From Arthrobacter sp. SLBN-100 (lineage in GTDB: Bacteria; Actinomycetota; Actinomycetes; Actinomycetales; Micrococcaceae): a DNA stretch of 64,000 bases. The notes beneath the pieces were generated by a model that worked only from the letters and a program-made list of their open reading frames with translations, was not told the origin of the DNA and did no database searches. Shown here piece by piece: positions 50,027 through 58,412 of this stretch (position 1 is its first letter; each line of letters starts with the position of its first letter). A program made the position numbers and the translations under genes. The stretch covers positions 2,542,001 to 2,606,000 of the forward strand of contig NZ_VFMY01000001.1 of the NCBI RefSeq assembly GCF_006715305.1. The letters run 5' to 3'.

Positions 50027-51189
50027 ATACGCCGCGTGTGGGGCCGTCCGCGGAGTACATCCTGCCACTGCGCCGGACCGAGGAGTCGGAACTGGATTCG
50101 GAGCTGCAGGACCTGGCCGCCTACCTCGAGCGTCTTCTTGAATGGATCGCCGTCACCGTGGTGGACGGCTCCGCCCCTGAGCTGTTCGAGCGGCACCGGG
50201 CTGCTTTCCCGCCGGGTGTCCGCCACATCCGCCCCGAGCCCGCAGGCAGCAGCGCCCACGGCAGCAATGGCAGCAGGGCCGGCAGCAATGGCAAGGTGGC
50301 CGGCGTCATGACGGGCGTGCGCGCCTCCTCAGCGGAACTGCTGGTGATAGCCGACGACGACGTGCGCTACACGCGCGAGTCTCTCGCCGCCGTCGTCCAT
50401 CACCTCAGCTCGGCCGACATAGTGCGGCCGCAGAATTACTTCGACCCGCTGCCCTGGCATGCCTGGTGGGACACGTCGCGGAGCCTGATCAACCGGGCCT
50501 GGTCCGCTGACTTCCCCGGTACCCTGGCCGTTCGCCGCAGCGCACTGCTCGCTACCGGCGGCTACGATCCGGTGCTCTTCGAAAACCTTGAGCTGATCCG
50601 GACCGTCACGGCAGCCGGCGGCCGCGAAAAGATCGTGCCGGATCTGTTCGTGGCCCGCAGGCCGCCGAAGTCACGGCACTTCCTCAAGCAGCGGACGCGC
50701 CAGGCCTACGACGACTTCGCCCAGCCCCGGCGCCTCGCCGCCGAACTTGCCCTGCTGCCGGTGATTGCCTGCGCTGCCCGCCTTCCCGCCGGCCGGCGAC
50801 CGGCCGTCTTCCTGGCCCTGGGGGCGGCGCCGGTCCTCGTCGCCGAGATGGGACGACGGCGGCACTCAGGGACCGCGGTTTTCCCCTTCCGCGCCGTATG
50901 GTTCGCCCCGCTCTGGACCCTGGAGCGGGCTGCCTGCATCTGGATCGCACTGGCGTTCCGATTGGGCGGCGGCGTGCCCTACGCCGGGACGCGCCTCAAG
51001 ATTGCAGCCCACTCTGCCGCCGAACTCCGGCGCCGGCACCAGGGCAAGCTCGACGCAGTGCAGCGCGACGCTCAAAACAGCGGCCGGCAAGCCAGACCCA
51101 GAGCCGCTATGAAGAGGGCAGTTATGAAGAGGGCAGTAATGAAGATCGCAGCTATGCACAAAGCAGCAGTAAACAAGGAGCAGCCATGA
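50023..51189 (+). CDS. Glycosyltransferase, family 2-like
   Basis: A 388-residue protein. The catalytic half has a nucleotide-sugar metal motif VIADDDVRYT and FPGTLAVRRSALLATGGYD, typical of GT2 enzymes. A C-terminal region has hydrophobic segments (ALLPVIACAARL, PAVFLALGAAPVLVAEM, CIWIALAFRLGGG) and ends in a basic repeat (MKRAV units). The N-terminal first strand is unusual and no DxD is present at the normal spacing beyond ADDD. Acceptor unknown. Coupled by 4-base overlaps to both neighbours. Confidence 0.8.
   Translation: MNTPRVGPSAEYILPLRRTEESELDSELQDLAAYLERLLEWIAVTVVDGSAPELFERHRAAFPPGVRHIRPEPAGSSAHGSNGSRAGSNGKVAGVMTGVRASSAELLVIADDDVRYTRESLAAVVHHLSSADIVRPQNYFDPLPWHAWWDTSRSLINRAWSADFPGTLAVRRSALLATGGYDPVLFENLELIRTVTAAGGREKIVPDLFVARRPPKSRHFLKQRTRQAYDDFAQPRRLAAELALLPVIACAARLPAGRRPAVFLALGAAPVLVAEMGRRRHSGTAVFPFRAVWFAPLWTLERAACIWIALAFRLGGGVPYAGTRLKIAAHSAAELRRRHQGKLDAVQRDAQNSGRQARPRAAMKRAVMKRAVMKIAAMHKAAVNKEQP
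51106..51165 (+). repeat. 15-base tandem repeat at the end of the glycosyltransferase gene
   Basis: Four 15-base units (first three differ at few positions: G[CTA][TA]ATGAAGA[GT][GC]GCA) encode repeats of A/V-M-K-R/I-A in the last 25 residues. It adds a basic tail of variable length. The third base pattern suggests recent duplication. Confidence 0.8.
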
Positions 51190-51401
51190 ACCAGGAACCC
51201 GCCGAAAGCTCGATCGTGGCGTGCCCCGACGGCCCGCTGATTGTCCGGGGCGACTTCGAAATCGTGACACCGTCCGGCGCCCCGGTCCCCCGCGAGCGCC
51301 AAACCGTGGCACTGTGCCGCTGCGGCGCGTCAGCCATCAAACCCTACTGCGACGGAACGCACAAGATGATCAAGTTCCGGACGGAACCGCCGGTGGAATG
51401 A
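51186..51401 (+). CDS. CDGSH-type [2Fe-2S] protein
   Basis: A 71-residue protein with one CDGSH motif, CRCGASAIKPYCDGTH: ligands Cys44, Cys46, Cys55 and His59. These mitoNEET-like proteins hold a labile 2Fe-2S cluster and move electrons or clusters. Start overlaps the glycosyltransferase stop (ATGA). The obvious hypothesis is that it is the electron donor of the diiron enzyme two genes upstream. Confidence 0.92.
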   Translation: MNQEPAESSIVACPDGPLIVRGDFEIVTPSGAPVPRERQTVALCRCGASAIKPYCDGTHKMIKFRTEPPVE

Positions 51402-51522
51402 ACAGCGCCCGTCCACCAAGTGCACAACGCCCACAGCGAACCGACGCCCTGCCACACCGGCTCCCGCCACGATGCCGCTAGGCTGAAGTCAGCCCGTTTT
51501 CCGCCCGCAAGGAGTACCAAGA

Positions 51523-51786
51523 ATGAACCTCTTCATCAAGCTGCTCGGCACCGGTGTGAGCCTCGGCGCCGGCTTCGTCGGGACCAAGCTGGTCAACACC
51601 ATCTGGGAAAAGACCACCGGCCGGAAGCCGCCCAGCGGCAAGGACGAGGACATCCCCACCAGCCTGCAGTCGGCGCTGACGTTTGCTCTGATCTCGGCCT
51701 CCGTCAGCACCATCATCCAGGTCCTGGCCAACCGCGGCACCCAGCGCGCCATCACCCGGTTCGCCAAGAGCCAGGACATCGTCTGA
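51523..51786 (+). CDS. DUF4235 membrane protein
   Basis: An 87-residue protein with two hydrophobic segments (LLGTGVSLGAGFVGTKLV and ALTFALISASVSTIIQVLA) around a basic loop (WEKTTGRKPPSGKDED), as in DUF4235. Function unknown. AAGGAG precedes the ATG. Convergent with the Mrp operon. Confidence 0.88.
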   Translation: MNLFIKLLGTGVSLGAGFVGTKLVNTIWEKTTGRKPPSGKDEDIPTSLQSALTFALISASVSTIIQVLANRGTQRAITRFAKSQDIV

Positions 51787-51800
51787 CGCGTTAGGGCCCT

Positions 51801-52211
51801 CTAGTTCAACGAGCCGTCGCCGGAACCGTCCTCGCGGGCGGTTTTGGCGGCGGCTTTCTGCACTACCGCCTCCAGCTCGTCCGCCGTCAGCAGCTCGCGG
51901 TGCAGGTGCTTGGTGCGGTAGCCGGCCCGGCCCACCATGTGTGCGGATACGGGCACCGTCAGCAGCTGGAAAATCCAGGCGACCGCCAGCACCGGCCACA
52001 CCCACCAGGTGCGCATCTGCAGCCCGATCGCTGCCAGCAGCAGGAACAGCCCCAGCACCTGCGGCTTGGTGGCGGCGTGCATGCGGCTCAAGAGGTCCGG
52101 GAAACGGAGCAGGCCGATCGCGGCGCCCAGCGACAGCACGGCCCCCACCACCATAAACACCGCCGACAGCAGGTCGATCCAGTAATCCAGGCCAGTAGCG
52201 TCAGGACTCAT
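51801..52211 (-). CDS. mnhG: Mrp antiporter subunit G
   Basis: A 136-residue membrane protein with three helices; LRFPDLLSRMHAATKPQVLG is the MnhG signature. Last gene of the Mrp operon; ATG 52211 lies within the mnhF end (11-base overlap), so the longer frame to 52247 is not needed. The charged C-terminal tail (DELEAVVQKAAAKTAREDGS) is an actinobacterial extension. Confidence 0.93.
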   Translation of the reverse strand: MSPDATGLDYWIDLLSAVFMVVGAVLSLGAAIGLLRFPDLLSRMHAATKPQVLGLFLLLAAIGLQMRTWWVWPVLAVAWIFQLLTVPVSAHMVGRAGYRTKHLHRELLTADELEAVVQKAAAKTAREDGSGDGSLN

Positions 52212-52479
52212 TCGGCTGCTCCCTTCGGTCTGCCACGAACCTGGCAACGGTGACGGACCCGATGAAGCCGATGATGGAGATGGCCACCACCAGCATCAGG
52301 TTGTTCAGGTGCCGGTTCACGGCCATGTCCACGCACAGTGCGCCGCCAAGGATGGCGAGCAGGACGTCGGCGGCGAGCACCCGGTCCAGCAGTGACGGGC
52401 CGCGGGCGATCCTGATGATCGCGCCAGCGGCGGCAAGCGAGAAGATGACGGCCGTAAGAACCAGGACGGTCTGCATCAT
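52201..52479 (-). CDS. mnhF: Mrp antiporter subunit F
   Basis: A 92-residue protein with three helices. ARGPSLLDRVLAADVLLAIL is the MnhF signature carrying the conserved acidic residues. Overlaps both mnhE (4 bases) and mnhG, as in other Mrp operons. Confidence 0.94.
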   Translation of the reverse strand: MMQTVLVLTAVIFSLAAAGAIIRIARGPSLLDRVLAADVLLAILGGALCVDMAVNRHLNNLMLVVAISIIGFIGSVTVARFVADRREQPNES

Positions 52480-53021
52480 GCGGCTGCCTCCGTCCGGACG
52501 GTTTCGAGTTCTTCCCGGGTGCCCATGATCCGGATCAGCCCGGCTTCAATGGAGCGGACTTCATTGCGCAGGTTCTCCACGTCCTGCACGGAACTGATGT
52601 TCAGGGCGTGCAGGTACAAGGTGGAGGTTGACCTGTCCACCTCCACCACCAGCGAGCCCGGAATCAGGGAGATGACGTGCCCCGTGGCGGTCACCAGCAG
52701 GTCCTGGTGACTCCGCAGCGTCACGGCCACCACGGCGTTTTTCACCCTGGGCCCGCGCATCACCGCCAGGTACAGGACCTGGGCACTGGCATTGGCTACC
52801 TTCGCCAGGAACATCAGGGCGAAGGGAATAGCGTAGAGGATGTTGAAGCGGCCGCTCAGCTCAACCGGTGGGAGGTAGAACAGCCTGGCTACTGCCACGG
52901 CCAGCAAGGCGCCGAACAGGAGGTTTCCCGGGCTGAAGTCCTGCCACAGGGCACCCCAGACGATCACCAGCCATACCAGGAGCGGGAGTTCCTGGCGCAA
53001 TGAAATACGGCGCCGGCTCAT
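52476..53021 (-). CDS. mnhE: Mrp antiporter subunit E
   Basis: A 181-residue protein with two N-terminal helices (LLVWLVIVWGALWQ, LLFGALLAVAVARLFYL) and a C-terminal soluble domain with the MnhE motif VISLIPGSLVVEVDRSTSTL. The start is ATG 53021, overlapping mnhD by 4 bases; the long open frame to 53330 overlaps mnhD and is rejected. Confidence 0.93.
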   Translation of the reverse strand: MSRRRISLRQELPLLVWLVIVWGALWQDFSPGNLLFGALLAVAVARLFYLPPVELSGRFNILYAIPFALMFLAKVANASAQVLYLAVMRGPRVKNAVVAVTLRSHQDLLVTATGHVISLIPGSLVVEVDRSTSTLYLHALNISSVQDVENLRNEVRSIEAGLIRIMGTREELETVRTEAAA

Positions 53022-54622
53022 TTCCCGCCTCCGGCCGTAAGAATCATGGGGACCAGCGTGTCCTCGCCCAGGACCGCCTGGATGTAGGAAGACCTGTTGA
53101 GCATGTCCTGGGCCGCCTGGTCGGACACCGCGAACAGCGGGCCCGCGAAGACCGTCAGCGCGACGCCGAGAACCACCAGTCCCAGCGTGGAGCCCACCAT
53201 GGTGCGCGGCAGGAGCGTCACGGTGTTGAGCTTGGCCCCCGGCCCGGCAACCCTCATCGCCGGCGCGGCCAGGAGCACGGGATCCGGGTGCTCGGCATCC
53301 GCGGGCCTGCGCCAGAAGGCGCGGTTCCACACCCTGGCAACGGCCAGCAGCGTCAGGAGGCTGGTGACCACGCCGCCGATCACCAGGGCGTAGGCCAGCG
53401 GCGTGCCCAGCTCGATGCCCGCCTGCATCAGTCCCACTTTCCCCAGGAACCCGGAGAACGGCGGGATTCCGGCCAGGTTCATGGCGGGGACAAAGAAGAG
53501 CAGCGCCAGCAGGGGCGAGAGTTTGGCGAGCCCGCCCAGGCGGTCCACGGACGAACTGCCCCCGCGGCGCTCAATCAGGCCCGTCACCAGGAACAGGCTG
53601 GTCTGGATGGTGATGTGGTGGGCCACGTAGAAGACCGCCGCCCCCAGTCCGGCGGCGGAGGACATCGCCAGGCCGAACACCATGTAGCCGATGTGGCTGA
53701 CCAGTGTGAACGAGAGCAGACGTTTGATGTCATTCTGGGCCAGCGCACCCAGGATTCCCACCACCATGGTCAGCAGCGCGGCCACCATGAGGGGGGTGTT
53801 CAGCGTATCTCCGGGGAAGAGCAGGGTCTCGGTCCGCACCATCGCGTAGACGCCCACCTTGGTCAGCAGGCCCGCGAACACGGCGGTGACCGGCGCAGGC
53901 GCCGTGGGGTAGGAGTCAGGCAGCCAGAAGGACAGCGGGAAAACAGCCGCCTTGATGCCGAACGCCACCAGCAGCATCACGTGCAGGAGGGTTTTGGTTC
54001 CCTGGTCCAGCTCGCCGAGCTTGATGGCGAGGTCCGCCATGTTGACGGTTCCCGTAGCCCCGTACACCATCGCAATGGAGATCAGGAACAGCACCGATGA
54101 CACCACGGACACCACCACATAGGTCACCCCCGCACGGATCCGCGGCCCGGTCCCGCCCAGCGTCATCAGCACATAGCTTGCCGTCAACAGGATCTCGAAG
54201 CCCACGTAGAGGTTGAAGAGGTCGCCCGAGAGGAACGCGTTGGAGACCCCGGCCACCAGGATCAGGTACGTCGGGTGGAAGATCGAAACCGGCGCGTCCT
54301 GGTCGCCGTCGGCCATGCCCTGCCCGGTGGCATAGACCAGCACGGCAAGGCTCACAGCGGACGAAACCACCAGCATCAGGGAGGAGAACTGGTCCACCAC
54401 CATCACGATGCCCCACGGCGGGAGCCAGCCGCCGATGGTCACGGCAGCCGTCCCACCGTCCCAGACAGAGGCCAGCAGGAAGCATTCGAGCAGGAGCGTG
54501 AGGGACAGCAGCGCAATGCTGACGGCGCGCTGGGCGCGTGAGTGCCGGATCAGCAGGAAGGTCAGGGCGGCGCCCAGGATGGGAAGTACGACGGCGAGCG
54601 GGGCAAAGCTTGCGATGCTCAC
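53018..54622 (-). CDS. mnhD: Mrp antiporter subunit D
   Basis: A 534-residue, 14-helix protein homologous to proton-pumping NADH dehydrogenase subunits NuoM/N. It has the conserved Lys in AFGIKAAVFPLSFWLPDSYP and the Glu in NLYVGFEILLTASYVLM. It moves ions in the Mrp Na+/H+ antiporter. Overlaps mnhC and mnhE by 4 bases each. Confidence 0.95.
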   Translation of the reverse strand: MSIASFAPLAVVLPILGAALTFLLIRHSRAQRAVSIALLSLTLLLECFLLASVWDGGTAAVTIGGWLPPWGIVMVVDQFSSLMLVVSSAVSLAVLVYATGQGMADGDQDAPVSIFHPTYLILVAGVSNAFLSGDLFNLYVGFEILLTASYVLMTLGGTGPRIRAGVTYVVVSVVSSVLFLISIAMVYGATGTVNMADLAIKLGELDQGTKTLLHVMLLVAFGIKAAVFPLSFWLPDSYPTAPAPVTAVFAGLLTKVGVYAMVRTETLLFPGDTLNTPLMVAALLTMVVGILGALAQNDIKRLLSFTLVSHIGYMVFGLAMSSAAGLGAAVFYVAHHITIQTSLFLVTGLIERRGGSSSVDRLGGLAKLSPLLALLFFVPAMNLAGIPPFSGFLGKVGLMQAGIELGTPLAYALVIGGVVTSLLTLLAVARVWNRAFWRRPADAEHPDPVLLAAPAMRVAGPGAKLNTVTLLPRTMVGSTLGLVVLGVALTVFAGPLFAVSDQAAQDMLNRSSYIQAVLGEDTLVPMILTAGGGK

Positions 54623-55140
54623 TTTCCGCCTCCTTCCGGTCCGGGGGCCACATTCATGGAGCCGGGTTTTTCTTCTGCCGCTGCGTCTTCGGCGGGCATC
54701 TCGCGGCCGCCGACGATGACCGTTGCCGCCGCGAACTCGGAGGTCTCGGCGGGGATCTCGGCGTCGTCCTCGGCGTCGAAGCTTGGCGTTTCCGCCACCC
54801 GGAGGTCTTCCACGTCGTCCTGGATCTCATCCTGGCGTGCCAGCACCCAGGTGCGGTAAATGATGCCGAGCATAAAGGCCGTCACGGCAAACGAGATGAC
54901 GATCGACGTCAGGATCAGCGCCTGCGGAAGGGGATCGTTGTAATCCTCGGCCGCCGTCTCCTTTGAATACAGGGGTGCCAGGCCGGCGTATCCGCCGGTG
55001 GCCAGGATCAGCAGGTTGGTGGCGTTGGCGAGGAGCATCAGCCCCAGCAGCACGCGTGTCAGGCTGCGTTCCAGGATCAGGTAGATCCCGCAGGCGTAGA
55101 GCGCGCCCATCACGATCAGGAGGGTCAGGTTGATGCTCAT
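54619..55140 (-). CDS. mnhC: Mrp antiporter subunit C
   Basis: A 173-residue NuoK-like protein with three helices (LTLLIVMGALYACGIYLIL, MLLANATNLLILATGG, LILTSIVISFAVTAFMLGI). DPLPQALILTSIVI is the family signature. The acidic, Glu-rich C-terminal 60 residues are longer than in Bacillus MrpC. Overlaps mnhA and mnhD. Confidence 0.94.
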   Translation of the reverse strand: MSINLTLLIVMGALYACGIYLILERSLTRVLLGLMLLANATNLLILATGGYAGLAPLYSKETAAEDYNDPLPQALILTSIVISFAVTAFMLGIIYRTWVLARQDEIQDDVEDLRVAETPSFDAEDDAEIPAETSEFAAATVIVGGREMPAEDAAAEEKPGSMNVAPGPEGGGK

Positions 55141-58100
55141 GCTTGGCCCCTTGCGCTTGTCTCTGCCGGGACGCCGTCGGACTCCCTGACGTTCGTGGCC
55201 GCATAGGCAACTGATTCGTCGCCGGCCAGGTCCTGTTCGTCGCCGCCCAAGTGCTGGGCGGGATCCGAGGAGCGCAGTTCAAAGTGCTCGTCGATCTCGG
55301 CTCCGAGGCTCCGCAGGACGTCCAGCACCAGGCCCACCACCACGATGTACACGCCGATGTCGAAGATGGTCGAGGTGACGAACTTGATGTCGCCGAACAC
55401 CGGCAGCCACAGTTCGATAATCGCGGTCTGGAACACCTGGCCGCCCAAAAGCAACGGCACCACCCCGGAGGCGGCGGCCACTGCCAGCCCGATCCCCAGC
55501 AGCGCACCCGCACTGACAGGCGTGGCTTCGCGGAGTTCGAACCGCCCGCCGGCCAGGTACCGGATGGTCAGGGCAAGCCCTGCCGTGAGGCCGCCGGCAA
55601 AACCGCCGCCGGGCAGGTTGTGGCCCGCGAGCAGGAGGTATAGCGAGAAGATGATCATGGAGTGGAAAACCAGCCGGGTGACCACTTCGAAGATGATGGA
55701 GCGGCGTTCCGGGGCCAGGGTGCGCCCTGCAACGATCCACGCGTCCCTGGCTGAGGCGGCGAACTTCCGGCTGACCGCGAGCGCGGCGGCGTCCCGTGTG
55801 CCGGGATCGATTCCCCTGAGGCGGCCTACGGTGCCCTCGGCGACGGTGGCGGAGTTCCTGATCCGGTCGCCGCGGCCGCGGACGAAGATCAGGCTCGCCA
55901 CGCCGGTGGCTGCCAGGGCCAGGACGCTGATTTCGCCGAACGTGTCCCAGGCCCGGATGTCCACGAGGGTCACGTTGACGATGTTCAATCCGCCGCCACC
56001 CTCGTAGGCGAGGCGCGGGAATTCCAGGGACACCGGCGTCGCGATCCGCGCACCCATGGCGTGGATCCCGGCGAAGACCATGGTGACGCCGAAGCCCAGG
56101 CCGATGATCACACGCACCAGGCGGTATTTGCCGCCGGTGCGGTCCCGGAGCTCGGGAGGCAGGCTGCGCATCGCCAGGACGAAGGCCACCAGGATGATGG
56201 TCTCCACCAGCATTTGGGTCAGGGCCAGGTCCGGGGCGCCCTGCAGCGCAAACATCAGGGCGATGCCGTAGCCGGTGACCGAAACCATGAGGACGGCCAG
56301 GAACCGTTTGTTTGCCCTGACGGCAGCAAGGGCACCGATCACGATGCCTGCGCCCACCACCAGCTGGAGCGGGGAGCCTGGATCCATCAGGTAAATCCCC
56401 TCCGGCAACGGCTTGCCCGCGAGCAGGATGGCGGAGAGCGGCAGCACAAAGGCGACGCTGAGGATGACGGCAAGGTAGTAGTACAGCGAACCGCGCTGGG
56501 TGCGGCCGGTGATCCACACGGCTACGTCATCCAGCGCACCGATGGTCAGCTGGTAGGCCTTGTCCCCGTCCACCCATGGCGGCACCAGCGACTGCGCCCG
56601 TGCCACTGCGTTGCGGCCGAAGTACATTGCCAGGCCCAGGGCAAAGGTCAGTGCCGTCAGTCCCAGCGCTGGGGTGAAGCCATGCCACAGCGCGAGGTGG
56701 CCGGCCTGCTCAGCCGCAGTGCCGGCGTCGGGCGCCGTGGAAGCAAACAGCGCGGCATACGGCTGGATCCACGCGTCGACGGTGACCGGCCAGAGGCCGT
56801 ACGCGACGGTCAGGAGGCTGAGGATGGCGGGCGCTGCCAGGAATGAGGGCCTGATGGCCTTGAAGGGTGTGGGGTCTACGCCCGGCTTGGTGGCGAAAGC
56901 CCCCCACATAAAGCGGGCGCTGTACGCGAAGGTGAGGATGGATCCCAGGACCAGCCCCGCGAGGACCACCATTCCCCAGGAGCCCGCAGCAGGGCTGGTG
57001 GCGTGATGGACGAACGCCTCGAGCACCGATTCCTTGGCCACGAACCCGCCCAGGAGTGGAACACCGGCCATGGAGGCGGCGCCGATGGCCGCCACGATGC
57101 CCAGGGCGCGGGAGGACCGGAAGACCCCCGAGAGCTTGGTGACATCCCGGGTGCCAGACTGGTGGTCGATGATGCCCACCACCAGGAACAGGGTGGCTTT
57201 GAACAGGCCATGGGCCAGCAGCATCGCCAGGCCGGCGAGGGCTGCATCGGGAGTGCCGAGCCCCACCACCATGGTGAGGAAACCGAGCTGGCTGACCGTG
57301 CCGTAGGCGAGGATGAGCTTAATGTCGGCCTGGCGCAGCGCGCGGTAGCCGCCCACCAGCATGGTGGCCAGCCCCAGGCCGAGCACCACCGGCTGCCAGA
57401 AGGGCGTGTCGGCGAAGCCCGGGGCCAGCCGTGCCACGAGATAGATGCCCGCCTTGACCATCGCTGCGGCGTGCAGGTAGGCGCTCACGGGTGTGGGCGC
57501 TGCCATGGCTCCGGGAAGCCAGAAGTGGAAGGGGACCAGCGCGGATTTGGTGATGGCGCCCACCAGGATCAGGACGACGGCGGCACTCACCATGGCCGCC
57601 GACGTCCCGTTCACCAGGTCCGGAGCCTGCCGGAGGATGGCCGAGATCCGGTAGGAGCCGGCGGCCTGCCCCAGCATGATGAGGCCCACCAGCATGGCAA
57701 GGCCGCCCGCGGTGGTGACCATCAGCGCCTGCAGCGCCGACCGCCGGGCTGCCAGCCTGGTCCGGGCGAAGCCGATCAGGAGGTAGGACAGGATGGTGGT
57801 GAGTTCCCAGAAGACGAACAGCAGCAGCAGGCTGTCAGCCACCACCAGGCCGAACATCGCACCGGCGAAGGCCAGGAGCTGGGCACCAAAGCCGCCGAGG
57901 TCCTCGTCCTTTTCCTTGAAGTACCGCGCGCAATACACCAGCACCAGCGAGCCGATGCCCAGCACCAGGAGGGACATCACCCAGGCAAGGGCATCCATCC
58001 GGAAAGCGAACTCCAGCTGCAGGTTCGGGATCCACGGCACCACTTCGGCCACCCCGCCCTCGCCCCCGTAAACGGGAGCGTGCTGGAACAGCAGCCAGGC

Positions 58101-58271
58101 GAAGGACGCCGCGGGAACAGCTGCCAGTGCGTAGAAAGCGTTCCGGCCCCATGCCCTGAAGAAGAACGGCGCCAGCACAGCCACCGTAAAGTGCACGGCA
58201 AGGACTGTGATCACTGGTATCTCCGCGTTCGTCAGGGATTCGATTGTCAAAAGTTGGAGCAGGCGGTTCAT
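55137..58271 (-). CDS. mnhA: Mrp antiporter subunit A with fused subunit B
   Basis: A 1044-residue membrane protein. Residues 1 to about 780 are NuoL-like MrpA (ELTTILSYLLIGFARTR, TKSALVPFHFWLPGAMAAPT, SAYLHAAAMVKAGIYLVARL hold the key Glu/Lys/His). Residues about 870-990 are an MrpB domain (LLLAGHNLPGGGFAGGLTAG), so A and B are one chain, as in several Actinobacteria. First gene of the six-gene mnhA-C-D-E-F-G operon that exchanges Na+ for H+ for pH and salt homeostasis. ATG 58271; divergent from the UMF1 permease. Confidence 0.95.
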   Translation of the reverse strand: MNRLLQLLTIESLTNAEIPVITVLAVHFTVAVLAPFFFRAWGRNAFYALAAVPAASFAWLLFQHAPVYGGEGGVAEVVPWIPNLQLEFAFRMDALAWVMSLLVLGIGSLVLVYCARYFKEKDEDLGGFGAQLLAFAGAMFGLVVADSLLLLFVFWELTTILSYLLIGFARTRLAARRSALQALMVTTAGGLAMLVGLIMLGQAAGSYRISAILRQAPDLVNGTSAAMVSAAVVLILVGAITKSALVPFHFWLPGAMAAPTPVSAYLHAAAMVKAGIYLVARLAPGFADTPFWQPVVLGLGLATMLVGGYRALRQADIKLILAYGTVSQLGFLTMVVGLGTPDAALAGLAMLLAHGLFKATLFLVVGIIDHQSGTRDVTKLSGVFRSSRALGIVAAIGAASMAGVPLLGGFVAKESVLEAFVHHATSPAAGSWGMVVLAGLVLGSILTFAYSARFMWGAFATKPGVDPTPFKAIRPSFLAAPAILSLLTVAYGLWPVTVDAWIQPYAALFASTAPDAGTAAEQAGHLALWHGFTPALGLTALTFALGLAMYFGRNAVARAQSLVPPWVDGDKAYQLTIGALDDVAVWITGRTQRGSLYYYLAVILSVAFVLPLSAILLAGKPLPEGIYLMDPGSPLQLVVGAGIVIGALAAVRANKRFLAVLMVSVTGYGIALMFALQGAPDLALTQMLVETIILVAFVLAMRSLPPELRDRTGGKYRLVRVIIGLGFGVTMVFAGIHAMGARIATPVSLEFPRLAYEGGGGLNIVNVTLVDIRAWDTFGEISVLALAATGVASLIFVRGRGDRIRNSATVAEGTVGRLRGIDPGTRDAAALAVSRKFAASARDAWIVAGRTLAPERRSIIFEVVTRLVFHSMIIFSLYLLLAGHNLPGGGFAGGLTAGLALTIRYLAGGRFELREATPVSAGALLGIGLAVAAASGVVPLLLGGQVFQTAIIELWLPVFGDIKFVTSTIFDIGVYIVVVGLVLDVLRSLGAEIDEHFELRSSDPAQHLGGDEQDLAGDESVAYAATNVRESDGVPAETSARGQA

Positions 58272-58396
58272 TCGTTAGGTCCGGGAGGGGCCAGTTTACC
58301 AAGGCCCGGCAGCCGCTCCTTCCGTCCCTGCTGTATCCTGCGCCCGCCTTTCCGGTGCCATCGGCTCCTGGTACGCCGCCTGTTCGCCATGGGCGG

Positions 58397-58412
58397 ATAC
58401 GATGCATCGTAT
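58397..58412. promoter_or_regulatory. 16-base perfect palindrome at the UMF1 permease start
   Basis: ATACGATGCATCGTAT covers the two candidate start codons. TACGAT inside it fits an actinobacterial -10 seven bases before ATG 58411, which would make a leaderless message with an operator over the promoter. There is no Shine-Dalgarno site for ATG 58411. Confidence 0.55.

Noticed and set aside
51106..51165. Regular repeats considered as a CRISPR array
   Set aside because: Units are 15 bases, contiguous without spacers, and in frame within a coding region.
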